Positions 10,590 to 21,640 of a stretch of DNA of 64,000 bases are shown piece after piece (positions within the stretch are counted from its first letter, which is position 1; each line of letters begins with the position of its first letter). This DNA is from Thinopyrum elongatum (Eukaryota > Streptophyta > Magnoliopsida > Poales > Poaceae): assembly GCA_011799875.1 (NCBI GenBank), contig CM022303.1, positions 65,366,171 through 65,430,170 on the forward strand, in the 5' to 3' direction. The notes under the pieces were generated by a model. It worked only from the letters and a program-made list of their open reading frames with translations. It made no database searches and was not told the DNA's origin. The position numbers and the translations under genes were made by a program.

Positions 10590-13200
10590 CAAATGAAGAG
10601 GACATCAATGCTAGAGCCATAGTTCTTCGAGGTGATGATCATGTTGGAGATGAGGCCATTGCTCATGTTGATGAACATGCCATTGTTCATGTTGATGAAG
10701 ATGCCATTGCTCATGTCGATGGAGATGCTATTACTCAAGATGATGTGTATGCGGAACAAGAAGAGATTCATTACAATCCCATTGGTGACTTGGATGTCAT
10801 TGTGCACCTACAAGACATGGATCGTAACCTCCCTTATAGCCGTATGTGTAGGTATGAGTCGGATGATGAGGGTCCACCGGAAGAATTGGATGAGGATGGA
10901 TTCACGCCGCAAGAAAAACAAATTTACAAGAAGGTCAATGGCAAGGAAAGAGGACCCTCTTTGTTTCGTGATCTTTGTTTCGTGATCTTAGTCTTGCCGA
11001 CAAGGCCGTTGTTGATGGTGGCATGAGGTTGGGCTTGGTCGAACCATCACCTTGCCCGAGGATGGGTGATCCAAGGCCACCGGGTGAGGATGAGAATGCT
11101 CATTTAAAGAAAGGGATCAAGTTTGGTTGTTTGCAAGAGTTCAAGATATGGTTGAATGACTACGCCATTCGGAACCATAGGCCGTTCGTTGTTGGTTATT
11201 CCAACCAAAAATTACGCTACACCATCAAATGTGACAAAGAAGGTTGCCCATGAAAGGTCCGTGGAAGAAAGATCAAGGAAACCAGGCAATGGGAGTTGAA
11301 GAGTTGTGTGGCCACCCACGAGTGCATACCACCGGAGAAAGCGGACCGAAGCAAGGGACACCGCCAACTCATGTCCGAGTATCTAGGCTACAAATTGTTG
11401 AATGAGATATCCCATGATCCAACCGTGAAGGTGAAGTTCCTCATGAGTTCGTTCTTCGAACGATTTGGGTACCCGGTCAAGTATGGAAAGGTGTGGATGG
11501 CCAAGGCAAACGCTATAAGGATGTTGCATGGTGATTATGTCGCCGCGTACAATATTCTTTCGAGAATGTTGGGAGCCATTGCTCATCGGAACCCGGGCAT
11601 GCGCCATAGGGTCAAGTCAATCGAGGGAGTGTTTCATCGAGCTTTTTGGAGCTTTGGGCAATGCATTTAGGCATTGCCGCCCCGTCTTGTCAATTGATGG
11701 CACGTTCTTGACTGGAAAGTACAAGGGCACGTTGATGGTAGCAATGGCCCACTCGTCCAATGACAATGTGTTGCCGGTGGCATTTGCGTTGGTGCCTTCC
11801 GAGCACGATGATAATTGGGAGTGGTTTATGGATCATGTGAGGACGAAGGTGATTGGCCCCAAAAGAGAGGTGTGCATCATATCGGATCGCCATCATGGGA
11901 TTCTCAAAGCAATAGAAGTTGACATTCCAGGCTATCCAAAGCTCCAACACCGTTGGTGCATGAGGCATTTCGTGGCAAACTTTTACCGTGCATGCAAGAG
12001 TAAGGAGTTTTGCAAAGATCTTACCCATGTTTGTGTGGCATTCAACACCGACACATTCCAAAGCCGCTATGATAAACTATTCAAGGCGTTGGAGAAGAAC
12101 AAAGGAGGGAGAGAATTCTTGACAAGGCATCTTCCGGAGAAGCATAAGTGGTCACGTGCTTACGATGAAGGAGGTTTCCGATACGGAGACATGACAAGTA
12201 ACATGGTGGAATGCTTCAATAGTGTGCTCAAGGGTGTCCGTTCCTTGCCGGTCACTGCAATAGTGAAATATACCTTCTTCAAGCTCAACGAGTATTTTTT
12301 TGAGTCATTCTGAAGTGACGGCCAAATGGATAGGTGAGAAAATGGAATTTCCCTTCAAAGTTGAGGATTGGTTGACGCATCAAGCGCGCAAGTCTTGGCA
12401 TCAACAAATCATTAGTTTCAATGAAAAAGAACAAATCTACCAAGTCGATGAGCCGGGTGGCACAACAAGGGACGGCATGACGTACGGTGGAGTAGCATAT
12501 GAGGTGCGCCTCAAGACCCGGTGGTGTCAGTGCGAGAGATCTCACAAGTATCATTGGCCTTGCTCGCATGTGATGACCACCGCAAGGTTCAGAAACTTGA
12601 ACGTATCCGACGGTACCGCCGTGCGGTTGCATGAGTTCACATTGGAATGAACGAGGTTGACATGGGCTCCTAGGTTTCATCCCTTCCTCGATCAGTCACA
12701 GTGGCCTGAGTATGATGGGCCACACATCGTCCCCGACCCCGAACTCATGGTTCCTACAAAGGGAAGAAGAAGAAAGAAGAGGTTTAGGGGTGACATGGAT
12801 GATCTAGCTGGATACACCGGAATGAAACAATTTGGTAGCGGCCATTTCTTGGAGGCACCGGACATCAATAGTTGTGGTCAATGTGACGAGCCGGGACACA
12901 ATGTTAGGAAATGCACGAAAAAGCCACGGACCGATGCCAACACTCCGGATCCCACTAGTCAAACTGGTGCGCGAAGAGGAGGTACTGGTGGCACACGAGG
13001 AGGTAGGAGTGGTAGTGGATGAGGAGGTAGGAGTGGTGCGCGTGGAGGACGGACGAATCTTGGCGGTAGTGGACGAGGAGACACTATTTGAGGGCGTGGG
13101 GGACGGTCGGGTACCGGTGGCCGTGGTCGTAGGACAAGAAGGGTTGATAGAGGAAGGCCTATTGACATCTTGCTTAACCCGGATGGTTGAAATAATGTGA
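10590..13200 (+). pseudogene. mudrA-like MULE transposase, main part, multiply broken
   Basis: An acidic N-terminal region (10590-11026) with an HVDEDA-type repeat leads into the MuDR domain and then the DDE core: Asp in SIDGTFLTGKY (11696-11698), Asp in ISDRHHGI (11885-11887), Glu in NMVECFN (12209-12211). A SWIM zinc finger (WCQCERSHKYHWPCSHVM, about 12522-12575), a CCHC knuckle (CGQCDEPGHNVRKC, about 12873-12914) and a Gly/Arg-rich tail follow. Lesions: a 14-bp tandem duplication at 10960-10987, TGA at 11251-11253, a frameshift near 11650, a frameshift at a T run near 12295, TGA at 12648-12650, and stops in the tail. The three catalytic residues are retained in the 11528-12313 frame. No active protein can be made from this copy. 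Confidence 0.92.
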
Positions 13201-13303
13201 ACGGTACTTACATTTATTGGCTTAATTCGGTCTTGTTATTTGTTTTTCTTGCATATATACATGTTATTTTACTTTACTAACTACCAAATTTTTCTTTATA
13301 GGC

Positions 13304-13950
13304 ATGGCTTCTTCCGGTTCCATGACGAGGCCCCTGTGTGCTAACCGCGAGGACATGCCGGACAAGTGGACAAACGCCGAGTTGGATAAGTGAAGGACAA
13401 AGATATGAGAACTCCATCATGTTGGTGTGGAGATGTTTGCAAAGTTAAGGTATCCACCGACCGCAAGAAATCATGGACGGAAGGAAGAAGATATTTTGTT
13501 TGTCCCAACTATGCCTATGATCATGCTCGTCCAGCTCACGCCTATGATGTACCGCCGGTAAGTTGTTGAAGTTCAAAGAGTATTCAACCCTACAACTTGA
13601 ACCTATCTTACTAATGACCACATTTGTTCTTTATTCGTACGTTGCCGCCTCCACTTTGTAAGTACTTCACATGGATAGATCAAGATGTGCCAGAACATGT
13701 TAAGAAAGATCAACATCGAGATTGTCTACGGAGGCAGCGGTTGTTTGAAGAAGCATTTCAGAGAGGCTTGGATGAAGAGCGTCGTGAAAAGGAGAGGATG
13801 GAGCGAAAGAAGCATGAGGAGGAGAGGGCACGCAAGGAGAAGATTGCTCGTCAATAGGAGAGAGCAAGAAAGCTTGCAAGGGCTCATGAAGCCCAAGAGG
13901 AGGATGAGGCACGCGACAAGAAAGGAAAATGGCCTCGTGTGACCCAATAA
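13304..13950 (+). pseudogene. GRF-type zinc-finger ORF following the MULE transposase
   Basis: After a pyrimidine-rich splice acceptor (tttctttatag, ending 13300) a frame begins MASSGSMTRPLC and shifts near 13390 into MRTPSCWCGDVCKVKV ... GRRYFVCPNYAYDHA, the GRF zinc-finger pattern. A donor gtaagt at 13558 and re-entry around 13640 (PPPLCKYFTWIDQDVPEHV) complete the domain, followed by a highly charged Arg/Glu/Lys coiled coil interrupted by TAG at 13855-13857 and ending at TAA 13948-13950. GRF fingers bind nucleic acid. It could be a second MULE gene or 3' exons of the transposase; the acceptor upstream favours spliced exons. Broken in this copy. Confidence 0.65.
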
Positions 13951-14189
13951 GGCCTTCGTTTCGAAAAACTAGTCATGAACTATGCCTTTGATTCGAGAAA
14001 CATGTGATGAACTGTGTCTTTGATTTGTGAATCTTGTGTTGAACTATGTACTTTATTTGGGAAACATGTCGTGAACTATGTCTTTGATTTCTGAAACTTG
14101 TGATGAAACTATGTCATGAACTACATCTGTTATGCTGCTGTTGCTATCAATTGAAATGATGAACACGATGAAAAACAAAGCAAACTCTT

Positions 14190-14690
14190 GCTCTGCTTTG
14201 CACCCTACCACCAGAAGCCTTGGCGGTAGGCAATGAAACCCTACCGCCATAGGGCGTGGCGGTAGGTTGCTGATCTATCCTGGAATGCAAACTCTCCCCT
14301 GTTTTGCGGTAGGTTTGGCCATCCTACCGCCAAGGCGGATGGCGATAGGGTGGCCACCCAACTGCCTGCTCTACTGCGTGTCCTGTGACCAAATCGGCCA
14401 CATTTTTGGCGGTAGGGTTGGCCACCCTACCGCCAGCGTTCTTGGCGGTAGGGTTGGTCACCCAACAGCCTGATTTGCTGCCTCCTGTGACCAAATCGGC
14501 CACATTCCCGACGGTAGGGTTGGCCACCCTACCGCCAACCTGCATGGCGGTAGGCCCCTACTGCCAGGGTTCATGGCGGTAGGGTTGGCCACCCTATGGC
14601 CATTTTTACTGTGACCAAATCGGCCAAATTTTTGACGGTAGGGTTGGCCAGCCTACCGTCGTTGCCCATGGCGGTAGGGTCCCCTGTCCC
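14190..14690. repeat. Array of GGCGGTAGGG hairpins in the MULE
   Basis: GGCGGTAGGG and its complement CCCTACCGCC alternate many times. Several pairs form near-perfect hairpins, for example stem GGCGGTAGGGT with loop TGGCC near 14409-14435. A longer unit starting TGACCAAATCGGCCA recurs at about 14385, 14490 and 14613. The same motif returns at 16690-16870, so it behaves like an element-specific subterminal repeat. No gene here. Confidence 0.75.
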
Positions 14691-14876
14691 TTTGCCTTTC
14701 TTTTTTAGCCCTTTGCCTTTCCATTTCTTACAAACTTCTATGAACTAAGCATCCACAAATGACATCCAGAAATGATCGAGTAGCAAAGACATACATAACT
14801 GAGCATAGTTCATTACATCCACAAATGACACTTGCTCAAATGACTTAAAACATCTAGCGATTCGAATGACATGAGT

Positions 14877-15503
14877 TCAAACTAGAAGCTCAAGCTCGAG
14901 CACACATTTTCTACAACGGAAAAAAGATCTAAATCCTATAAGACATTCAATTTGTTCGTCACGATCAGGATTAGGCTTCAGTTGAAAATCCGACGATCCT
15001 GCCCAATTCTCCAACACACCTTTCGTTTCGCCGAACCAGGCCCATCGAGCACGGCGTTCCGGAATCTCTGACATGCCTTGTGTGATTGCCCATCCAATGA
15101 CCTGTCCGGGTTTTCTCAAGTCCAGCTCGTGGAATTCTTCTTTGCTCACAGAGAAAAAGATCTCCGTTGCCAAAGAATGTCTGCAAGCATATTCCATCTC
15201 ATGCAGCTCATTAAGTATCCTCTTTTTTTCTTTCACAAGCCTCCAGAAAACTTTTTTCTCCTTAAGATCAGAAGGTTCCTCCATGAAAGGATACTTCTTG
15301 AAATCCATCATGGCAGCAATTACCTCATCATTGCTCTTGAACCATGCTTCAAGCTCCCTCTTGATACCAAGTTGCCGCTCCGCTACAATCTTCTCAGACG
15401 CTACCGCCAGACTCATAGATGCAATGTCACAACACTTCTCATATACTATCTTCATCTCCTCCGGGGTCCTGTTTTCCATGCTACATGAAATGGAACAAAC
15501 CAA
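14877..15503 (-). CDS. Unknown ORF carried by the MULE, copy 1
   Basis: A 208-residue frame; a second in-frame Met (MENRTPEEMKIV) at 15479 may be the true start. It is charged and mostly helical, with a Glu/Lys-rich middle and a C-terminal block DLRKPGQVIGW ... IPERRARWAWFGE. I do not recognise the family. The block is shared with the neighbouring broken ORF at 15672-16164, so the two are diverged duplicates. It is antisense to the MULE transposase and lies between the two hairpin blocks, which suggests it travels with the element, either as an accessory gene or as captured host sequence. Confidence 0.5.
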   Translation of the reverse strand: MVCSISCSMENRTPEEMKIVYEKCCDIASMSLAVASEKIVAERQLGIKRELEAWFKSNDEVIAAMMDFKKYPFMEEPSDLKEKKVFWRLVKEKKRILNELHEMEYACRHSLATEIFFSVSKEEFHELDLRKPGQVIGWAITQGMSEIPERRARWAWFGETKGVLENWAGSSDFQLKPNPDRDEQIECLIGFRSFFRCRKCVLELELLV

Positions 15504-15671
15504 AACTCAAATCAAATGATACAATACAAACACAAAGCATAACTTATTTAGAATTACCTAGGTTACATAATGTTCTCACTGGTTCAAATGACATAGGTTA
15601 CATAAATGATAAGGGTACATGCCATTACAGTTCAAATGACACTACAACATCATGTGTTTCAACCCCCTCTA

Positions 15672-16164
15672 TTAGTCTATCAACAACACATCTTTGTCGT
15701 ACGGCCCCGGGTTGCAACAAATGACATCATTTCTTTCACGCACCCAAGCCCAACGAGATGCCCGACTAGGTATCGCCGATGATGGTTGCCTAACTAGCCA
15801 GTCAATGATCTGGCCAGGGTTGTTAAAGTCCATCTCATTCACTTCATCCCTTGTTCCACACAATGCAATTTGCCTTGCAAAAGCGTGTCTATGAATTTTC
15901 TCTTCCTTCTTGAGATTGCTTATGTTTTTCTCTTTAGCTTGGTATAACTTAACTTTGTCATCGTCGCACTTCGACACATAATACTTTGAAAAAAATCTCT
16001 ACAAGCCGCATCAATGCATCAATGGCTTTGACCCACAAGTCCATCTTTTCCTCAATGACTGCACGTTCATGCTTCGCCGCCGCCTCCGCGGAAGTCTCAA
16101 CAAAGATGATCGATCCCATCCTACAAGTCGAGGGATTACTATAACGGTCATATATCCAAGGCAA
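15672..16164 (-). pseudogene. Unknown ORF carried by the MULE, copy 2, frameshifted
   Basis: The upstream half (15958-16164, containing SAEAAAKHERAVIEEKMDLWVKA) and the downstream half (15672-15977, ending in DFNNPGQIIDWLV ... IPSRASRWAWVRE) align with consecutive parts of the ORF at 14877-15503 but lie in different frames, so a frameshift near 15965-15975 breaks it. Shared signature: PGQ(V/I)I, W, two to three residues to IP, then R..RWAW. Function unknown. Confidence 0.45.
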
Positions 16165-16640
16165 AAATCCTAACCGTCTCTTGACAAAAACTATAACCCT
16201 AGGACTAGATCGAGCTACAATTCGAGAGGTAACTAATATAATGTTCGTGATATAGGCATTTACTTAAGCATAACCTTAACCCTAACCATAACCTTAACCC
16301 TAACCATATCACTAAACCTAACCCTAACAAAACCCTAAATGATATTTCTTACTACCCAAACAATGCTAGTGACACAATACATTGTCAAAGCACAAACATT
16401 ACCCTAAATGCACCATATACATTGATTTCACCACAACAAAACCATGAACTAGGGTTTCCAACAAAATGAGCAAAATGCATGATTTGAACCAACCAAATGA
16501 AGGGGGAATGGGAGAGGTACCTTGGGTGATGCAAATGCCCACGATCCACCGGCAAATCTCAAGCAATGGAGAGGGATCTAGTTGGTGCTTGGGTGGGGGA
16601 GAAGAGGGGGAGAGAGTGAGAGCTCGAAAGAGGAATGGGT
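16165..16640. other. Non-coding MULE interior with telomere-like repeats
   Basis: No convincing ORF. At about 16262-16338 degenerate AACCCTAA/AACCTTAA units recur about eight times, close to but not identical with the plant telomere unit CCCTAAA. The rest is ordinary AT-rich sequence. Confidence 0.5.
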
Positions 16641-16684
16641 GAATGAGTGGGTGGGGGAGCAGCACAGCCCCAGTCCTCACAACC

Positions 16685-16955
16685 ATATCCAGGACCCTAC
16701 CGCCAGACAACCCGGCGGTAGGTTTCAATAGCCTACCGCCAGGGTCCGCGGCGGTAGGTCCCTTCGCCACGTGTCCACGGCCGTTAACTGGCAGACGGCG
16801 TCAGGGAACCTACCGCCAGGAGGGGCGGCGGTAGCCTATAGAACGCTACCGCCAGGTCCTCCGGCGGTAGCAAAAGGGTCAAATCTCGAAAATTTTCCAG
16901 GCCAGGGTCAGATCCCGATTTTATACGCCAAAAGGGTCAAAACACGAAATTTTGC
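16685..16955. repeat. Terminal hairpin-rich block of the MULE
   Basis: CTACCGCC and GGCGGTAG alternate six to eight times between 16689 and 16870, then two AAAGGGTCAAA motifs (about 16875 and 16931) precede the change in sequence character at about 16955. I read this as the right subterminal region; no left end is available for comparison. Confidence 0.5.
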
Positions 16956-16958
16956 CTC

Positions 16959-17254
16959 ATGAAGCGGGTGGTGGGTAGCATCGTGCCCGTGTTCAACAGT
17001 GAGCCCCTATCTGTGATGGTTCTTGTGGAACACTCAGTCATGGAGAGCTTCGTGATGGGCGGGAGGTTGACGGTGACATCACGGGTAATACCCGATAGAG
17101 GCCATTCATGCGGTGGCGAGGGTGTACCTTGTCAACAATGTCATTGGCCCCTTCATCACGGTTGAGAAGCTCGTGGTGCACGAGATGGGATCGACATCAT
17201 ACAGCAAGACCTTCGCGGCCGACGATGACTGGAAACTTCAGTGAGCTACATACT
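16959..17254 (+). pseudogene. Unidentified plant gene fragment
   Basis: Frame from 16959 reads ESFVMGGRLTVTSRVIPDRG and then needs a shift near 17105 to continue as HAVARVYLVNNVIGPF ... VVHEMGSTSYSKTFAADDDW before a stop near 17242. The composition looks protein-coding rather than repeat, but I do not recognise the family. No intact start or gene structure is visible. Confidence 0.3.
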
Positions 17255-18841
17255 GCCCTTGTAATGCAGGATCGCCTGCCTCCCAAGTATGACTCACATG
17301 ATAATAATAATAATGGCTCGTATATTTATTCATACAGACAACATGTAGAATGTTAGTTTGTTTTTAGAAATCTCTTGTATTTATAAGTTGATACTGGTAA
17401 TGTTCATAAACACATTTCTTCATGCTATGGTAGCTCATCTGCAGCTCCGGTGTGGTATTGAACGAGTAATCCGTCGACGCCGTCATGTGGAACCAGGATA
17501 GCAGTGGTGCCCACTCCACCAACTTGGCCTACAAGCTCCACCTCAACTGGTCACATGACCATGACCTGGAAGGGCGGCAAAGTGAAAATGTTCTACGGGC
17601 TTATGCATCAGAATCGTCTATGGTGCAACGATCGGTTGCAGAGGCGGGGCCTTTGGGGCTGTTTTTTTCTTTCAATTTTTCTCTCTACTCCACTCCACTA
17701 TCGCTTGATCTACGCCATGTTTTTCATGTGTTATCTACTAAATCAATGAATGCGAGCAAGCGTTAGAGCTTTCAGAAAAAACATACAAAGATCATCAAGT
17801 GCTGATGCACGTAACGTACCATACGTTTTCTTTGCTATTAGTTTTATCATTTTTTTAGACAAACTCTAGTAGAGTCGTCATACACCCCTCGGCTTGTATA
17901 ATTTATGGAGCATGCTTATATTCAGCCCATAAAGTGTTCATATCTTGGGGCAGGGCACATTGATATGGAGGGGCCTCCATCTTTAATTGCTCAAGCAGGA
18001 AGTATCAATCTGACATCTTTCATCGCAAAAAAAAAAAAAACCCGACATCTTCATTCCGCGTGCAGCTTGGCCAATAGTATTGTCATCCATAGGACTACCA
18101 ATTCCAACCCTCCCAATACCACACGCTTCCTCATGTGACAAACATAGCCAACCTTATTTGGCCGGTCCAGGCGATACATAGCAGTATAGCACTCATGCTA
18201 TATTTTCTAGAAAAGAATGAAGTTACCGTTTATGGGATGAGGCCCCCTATTTTACGCTCAGCCAGCAAACGAACATGAGACACTTCGTGGGCTGGTGGCA
18301 CATCTTGCTGTGGTGGTGCCGGAGGCGGGTGACGGATGTTGGTGTCAAGCTAAGAGATGTTCTGCTATCATTTCAATTTTGTCATGTTGTTCTTTACGTG
18401 ACTTGTACTTTAATCTTTATGATATGAATAAGACATGTATTACCATGCAAAAAAGAAGTTTTTATGCAAGCAAGGGAAGGCATTCATTCACATTGGTTAA
18501 ACATAGAGGGTCAAGTTTTGTTGTTGTTGCGGTCTCTCCCCTCCCCATAGACTGGAGATTCTCTTTCCTTGCAGGAATCCAGAGCACCACCTCCGGAGAT
18601 ATTCCAACGATCATGATAATCTTCCCTTGGACTTCAGAACGGATAAAAAGCCCTCATGCATGACTGCTGAGAAAAGTTATCACTCTTATTCTCCCAGATT
18701 AATAAAATAATTAGCATTTTCTTAATTATGCGCACTAGTTAGTATTTTTTGCTTTGATGATTCCATGATAACGAGTTCGATCATGTACCACTTCGCAGCC
18801 GCACCCTCTGTGAAGTTATTATTTTGACTTGTACCCTTTAG
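17255..18841. other. Intergenic, nothing assigned
   Basis: ORFs up to about 120 codons occur (for example 18295-18663 and 17485-17766) but none shows a recognisable domain or splice structure. 17470-17680 has coding-like composition and could be a decayed gene fragment. Confidence 0.5.
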
Positions 18842-18852
18842 TTTGCACATAT
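18842..18852. repeat. Target-site duplication TTTGCACATAT, left copy
   Basis: Perfect 11-bp match to 20377-20387, flanking the element at 18853-20376. A duplication of this length is typical of target-primed reverse transcription. Confidence 0.9.
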
Positions 18853-20376
18853 TTTTCTTATTTTTATTTATTTTTAAAACGAAGGATTAAGAAGAGCCTG
18901 ACTTTGAATTAACAAAGCCATCAACCGGCCAGCGATTACACAAGGCCATCATTACAGCACTGCCGTCTAGACAGCACCCAACACCACACACAAAGAAAAG
19001 AAACACAACAACGTCCCAAAGATACAGGGGAGCTAGGCACACAACTTACAACGCCACCCATTTTACAAGCAACTGAAAATGGAGAAATAAAAGCTCTGCT
19101 TGCAAAATGAGAAACCCTACAGATTTGAACATGGATGGAGAAGAAGAACGCCAAGGGCAATGCCGGCCGACTAGCTAACGATCTCGCCGAACGCCGGCCC
19201 TGAGAACCAAAAAGGAACCACAACCCCTACACCCTCGCCAAAGGACCCTACCCCCTCGTCCTGGCTCGAAGGACGCCGCACCGTCAGGCGAGGAATGTGT
19301 TCACCCTAGAACAGGAAAGATGTGGTCTTGAGGTCTCAGGAGCAGAGCAGATGCATGTGACCGCCACGTAGCAACGGGCAACCTTGTCGGGTGTGGAGAA
19401 GCATCCATCCAAAGCCCGAACAAGAAGGGGATAACCTGCAAGAAGCGGTAAAGAGATGTCGAAGGAGCAGCGGGCTCAAGGGGGATAGCAAGCAAACAAC
19501 GCAAGCACACCGACTGGAAGAAGGGCCAAGTACTCCAAGCTGCCTCGGTACCAACATCGGGAAGGGGAACCCTTTCCCCTCCCACCCTATATCGAGGTTG
19601 ACGAACCTTTAGCGAATAGGGATGGCAAGTACCATACTGAAGATAGCATCCTCAGCAGCGCTGCACACAAACCGCCGCTCGAACCTCACAATAGCCACCG
19701 TATTAAACCCAAGGCATCACACAAGGGAAGTAACGATGCAGAGCGCCGCCGCCACCGCATCCGCGATGGATAATAGGAATTAACCTTGGATCGGAGAAGA
19801 GGGGATGGGTAAGGGATCTCGTCGGTGCCTCCAAGGAGGTGAGCAGCGTCCGCAGGCGGTGTCACCGATGTGGTCAGCCAAGACAACCAAAGGATCTCTT
19901 CCGATCCCGACTCACACCACCAAGCCCAGCTACCATCAGCCCGCCAAGACAGGTCACCAACGCAAGATCTGGCGGGAAGTGGACCATAAGGACGAAGAAA
20001 CAGACCTTCATATCTGACGCCAGAGGAACTGCCAAAGCCGCCTGCCGGCTACGAACCGCGCCGACCATCGATGCGCCGTCCACACGGCCAAGAATGGAGG
20101 TCCACTCCGGCGGACGCCCCTGCCGTACAAGCGGCGTCGCCTAGCCTCCCGAGGCCGCCGCCTCGGAGTCCACAAGGCCTCCGTCCGGACCGGGAAGCAG
20201 CTGAGGCCCCGCCGCAACCTTCAGCGGTGGCCATGCGGGCAAGAAGGTGGCTGCCTCTAGCAGCGCCGAGGGAAATAGGGGATGGAAGGGGCTGGCATCG
20301 CTGAAACCCCTAGTCGCGCTCGAGTCGACCGCGGGGTGACGCGAGGGCCTGGAGCATTTTTTCCACAGGACCTCAC
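18853..20376 (-). mobile_element. Non-autonomous non-LTR retrotransposon (LINE-derived), minus strand
   Basis: The insertion is bounded by a perfect 11-bp duplication and has an A-rich 3' tail on the minus strand (18853-18880 on the plus strand is T-rich). The 3' end resembles the 3' ends of grass LINEs, with a sequence that reads ...TTAATTCAAAG before the tail. The 5' part (about 20000-20376) is very GC-rich like a LINE 5' region. No reverse transcriptase or endonuclease frame is present in 1.5 kb, so it is an internally deleted or non-autonomous copy mobilised in trans. Small ORFs inside are not credible. Confidence 0.75.
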
Positions 20377-20387
20377 TTTGCACATAT
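20377..20387. repeat. Target-site duplication TTTGCACATAT, right copy
   Basis: Identical to 18842-18852. Confidence 0.9.
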
Positions 20388-20582
20388 GTGACATGTGCCG
20401 GTTTCTGCTATTTGGGCAATGAAATATTGCCGGTAGGAAGGGCTACATGATACTAATATGAAATTCATGCTGTCACACAAAATATTGGTTTCAATTTCAA
20501 GGTCTTCAAAGTGGTGTGCAGAGACTGTAGAAAATAATTGGCCAACTTGTGTACACTGACAAGTGAGAATAGGAGAGAAGTA

Positions 20583-20842
20583 CTCCCTCCATCCTTGAAA
20601 AAGTGTGCTTCCAACATTGTTGGAAAGTCAATCTTTTTTATGCTTAAACGTATTTATACAATAATACATCAACATTTACGCCGTCAAATTAGTGGCATTT
20701 GATTCACGATAAAATATATTTTCATCATATACCTATTTGATTTCACAAACATTGATATATTTTTACACAAACTCGGTCAAAATTTGAGATAGTTTGACCC
20801 ATCAATAAAGTTGAAAGTATGCTCTTTGAAGGACGGAGGGAG
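20583..20842. mobile_element. Stowaway MITE (260 bp)
   Basis: Starts CTCCCTCCATCC and ends with the inverted GGACGGAGGGAG, flanked by TA (20581-20582 and 20843-20844). These are the hallmarks of Tc1/Mariner-derived Stowaway elements. Confidence 0.92.
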
Positions 20843-21339
20843 TATGCTCCACCCTATCTTTATCCTTTCATCCAATTAGTAGTCATATTCATATGTTTTG
20901 AATGAGATGGTGACCTGACGCAAGCACGTTGTTTGCTTAATGCCTACCTAATTGCTTCAACAGCACCAAAGGAGTCGCTTTTCGTAATTAAATTTGAGAA
21001 AGGTATCATCATTGATTGCCCTATACGTCCATTCGATGGCGTGCTTTTCTCTCGGCAAGTCTTACTCAAGGCCGCTCCCTTCTTCTGACTATATTGAATA
21101 ATAATAATAATAATAGATCTTGTCTCTCTCTATTGATGATTTTGATAAAGGACATTTCCATTCAATCGCTATATCGAGTTGACAGAATCGCACTGAGCGA
21201 ATGCCTGGCCTCTGCATAGCACAATGCACACAGCCAAAACGTCCAATCGATATATCTTGGTGATGCCGGTCCAGTGAGGATCATTTGGTACGGGTGAAGA
21301 TGGCTGGTCACCGGCAGCAAACGGTCATGCGGGCGTTCA

Positions 21340-21640
21340 CAAAACCACACGTGCTATGCCGCCTTGTAGATGAGTCCAGGGGTTTTAGTGTGCGGGTACA
21401 AAGAGTAGATATGATATGACCCCATGCGCGGCTCGCCATCACCATTTAAACACTCCAGCTCTTGCAACAAATGATTATGTGACGTGCCAACCAAGAGCTT
21501 GGATTTAATTCCACTGTCAGCATCAAGGGGTAGCACAACAGTTTTCTCATGTCAATACAGGACAAGAACGACGTCTGGCGTGTCCACCTCCAACCCGAGG
21601 ATATGAATATGGTGCAGCTGGGTATGAACTGAACATATAG
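21340..21640. repeat. Diverged duplicate of 26880-27335
   Basis: Blocks such as CACGTGCTATGCCGCCTTGTAG, TTGCAACAAATGATTATGTGAC and the stretch ending GGTATGAACTGAACATATA have clear counterparts in the same order at 26880-26945 and 27245-27335. The copies are separated by insertions of different lengths. No coding function is seen. Confidence 0.7.

Larger units (their letters stand above)
1..16955 (+). mobile_element. Mutator-like element (MULE), left end outside window, interrupted by a Gypsy element
   Basis: The pieces at 1-286 and from 10590 onward belong to one mudrA-like transposase reading frame that is continuous once the Gypsy insertion and one copy of its target duplication are disregarded. 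Downstream come a GRF zinc-finger ORF, a GGCGGTAG hairpin array, two minus-strand ORFs of unknown function and a second GGCGGTAG/CTACCGCC-rich block ending near 16955 with the motif aaagggtcaaaacacgaaat. I take that block as the right end because it shares the hairpin motif with the interior and the sequence character changes after it. The left terminus and the 9-bp target duplication expected for a MULE cannot be tested here, so the right boundary is approximate. Confidence 0.7.

Noticed and set aside
14190..14690. CRISPR array
   Set aside because: Plant nuclear context, irregular spacing, short palindromic motif and variable 'spacers' of repeat origin.
16262..16338. True telomere repeat
   Set aside because: Units are irregular and mostly not CCCTAAA; too short and internal.
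19805..20383. Several overlapping GC-rich ORFs on both strands
   Set aside because: They arise from GC-rich composition inside the non-LTR insertion; no conserved domain and no consistent frame.
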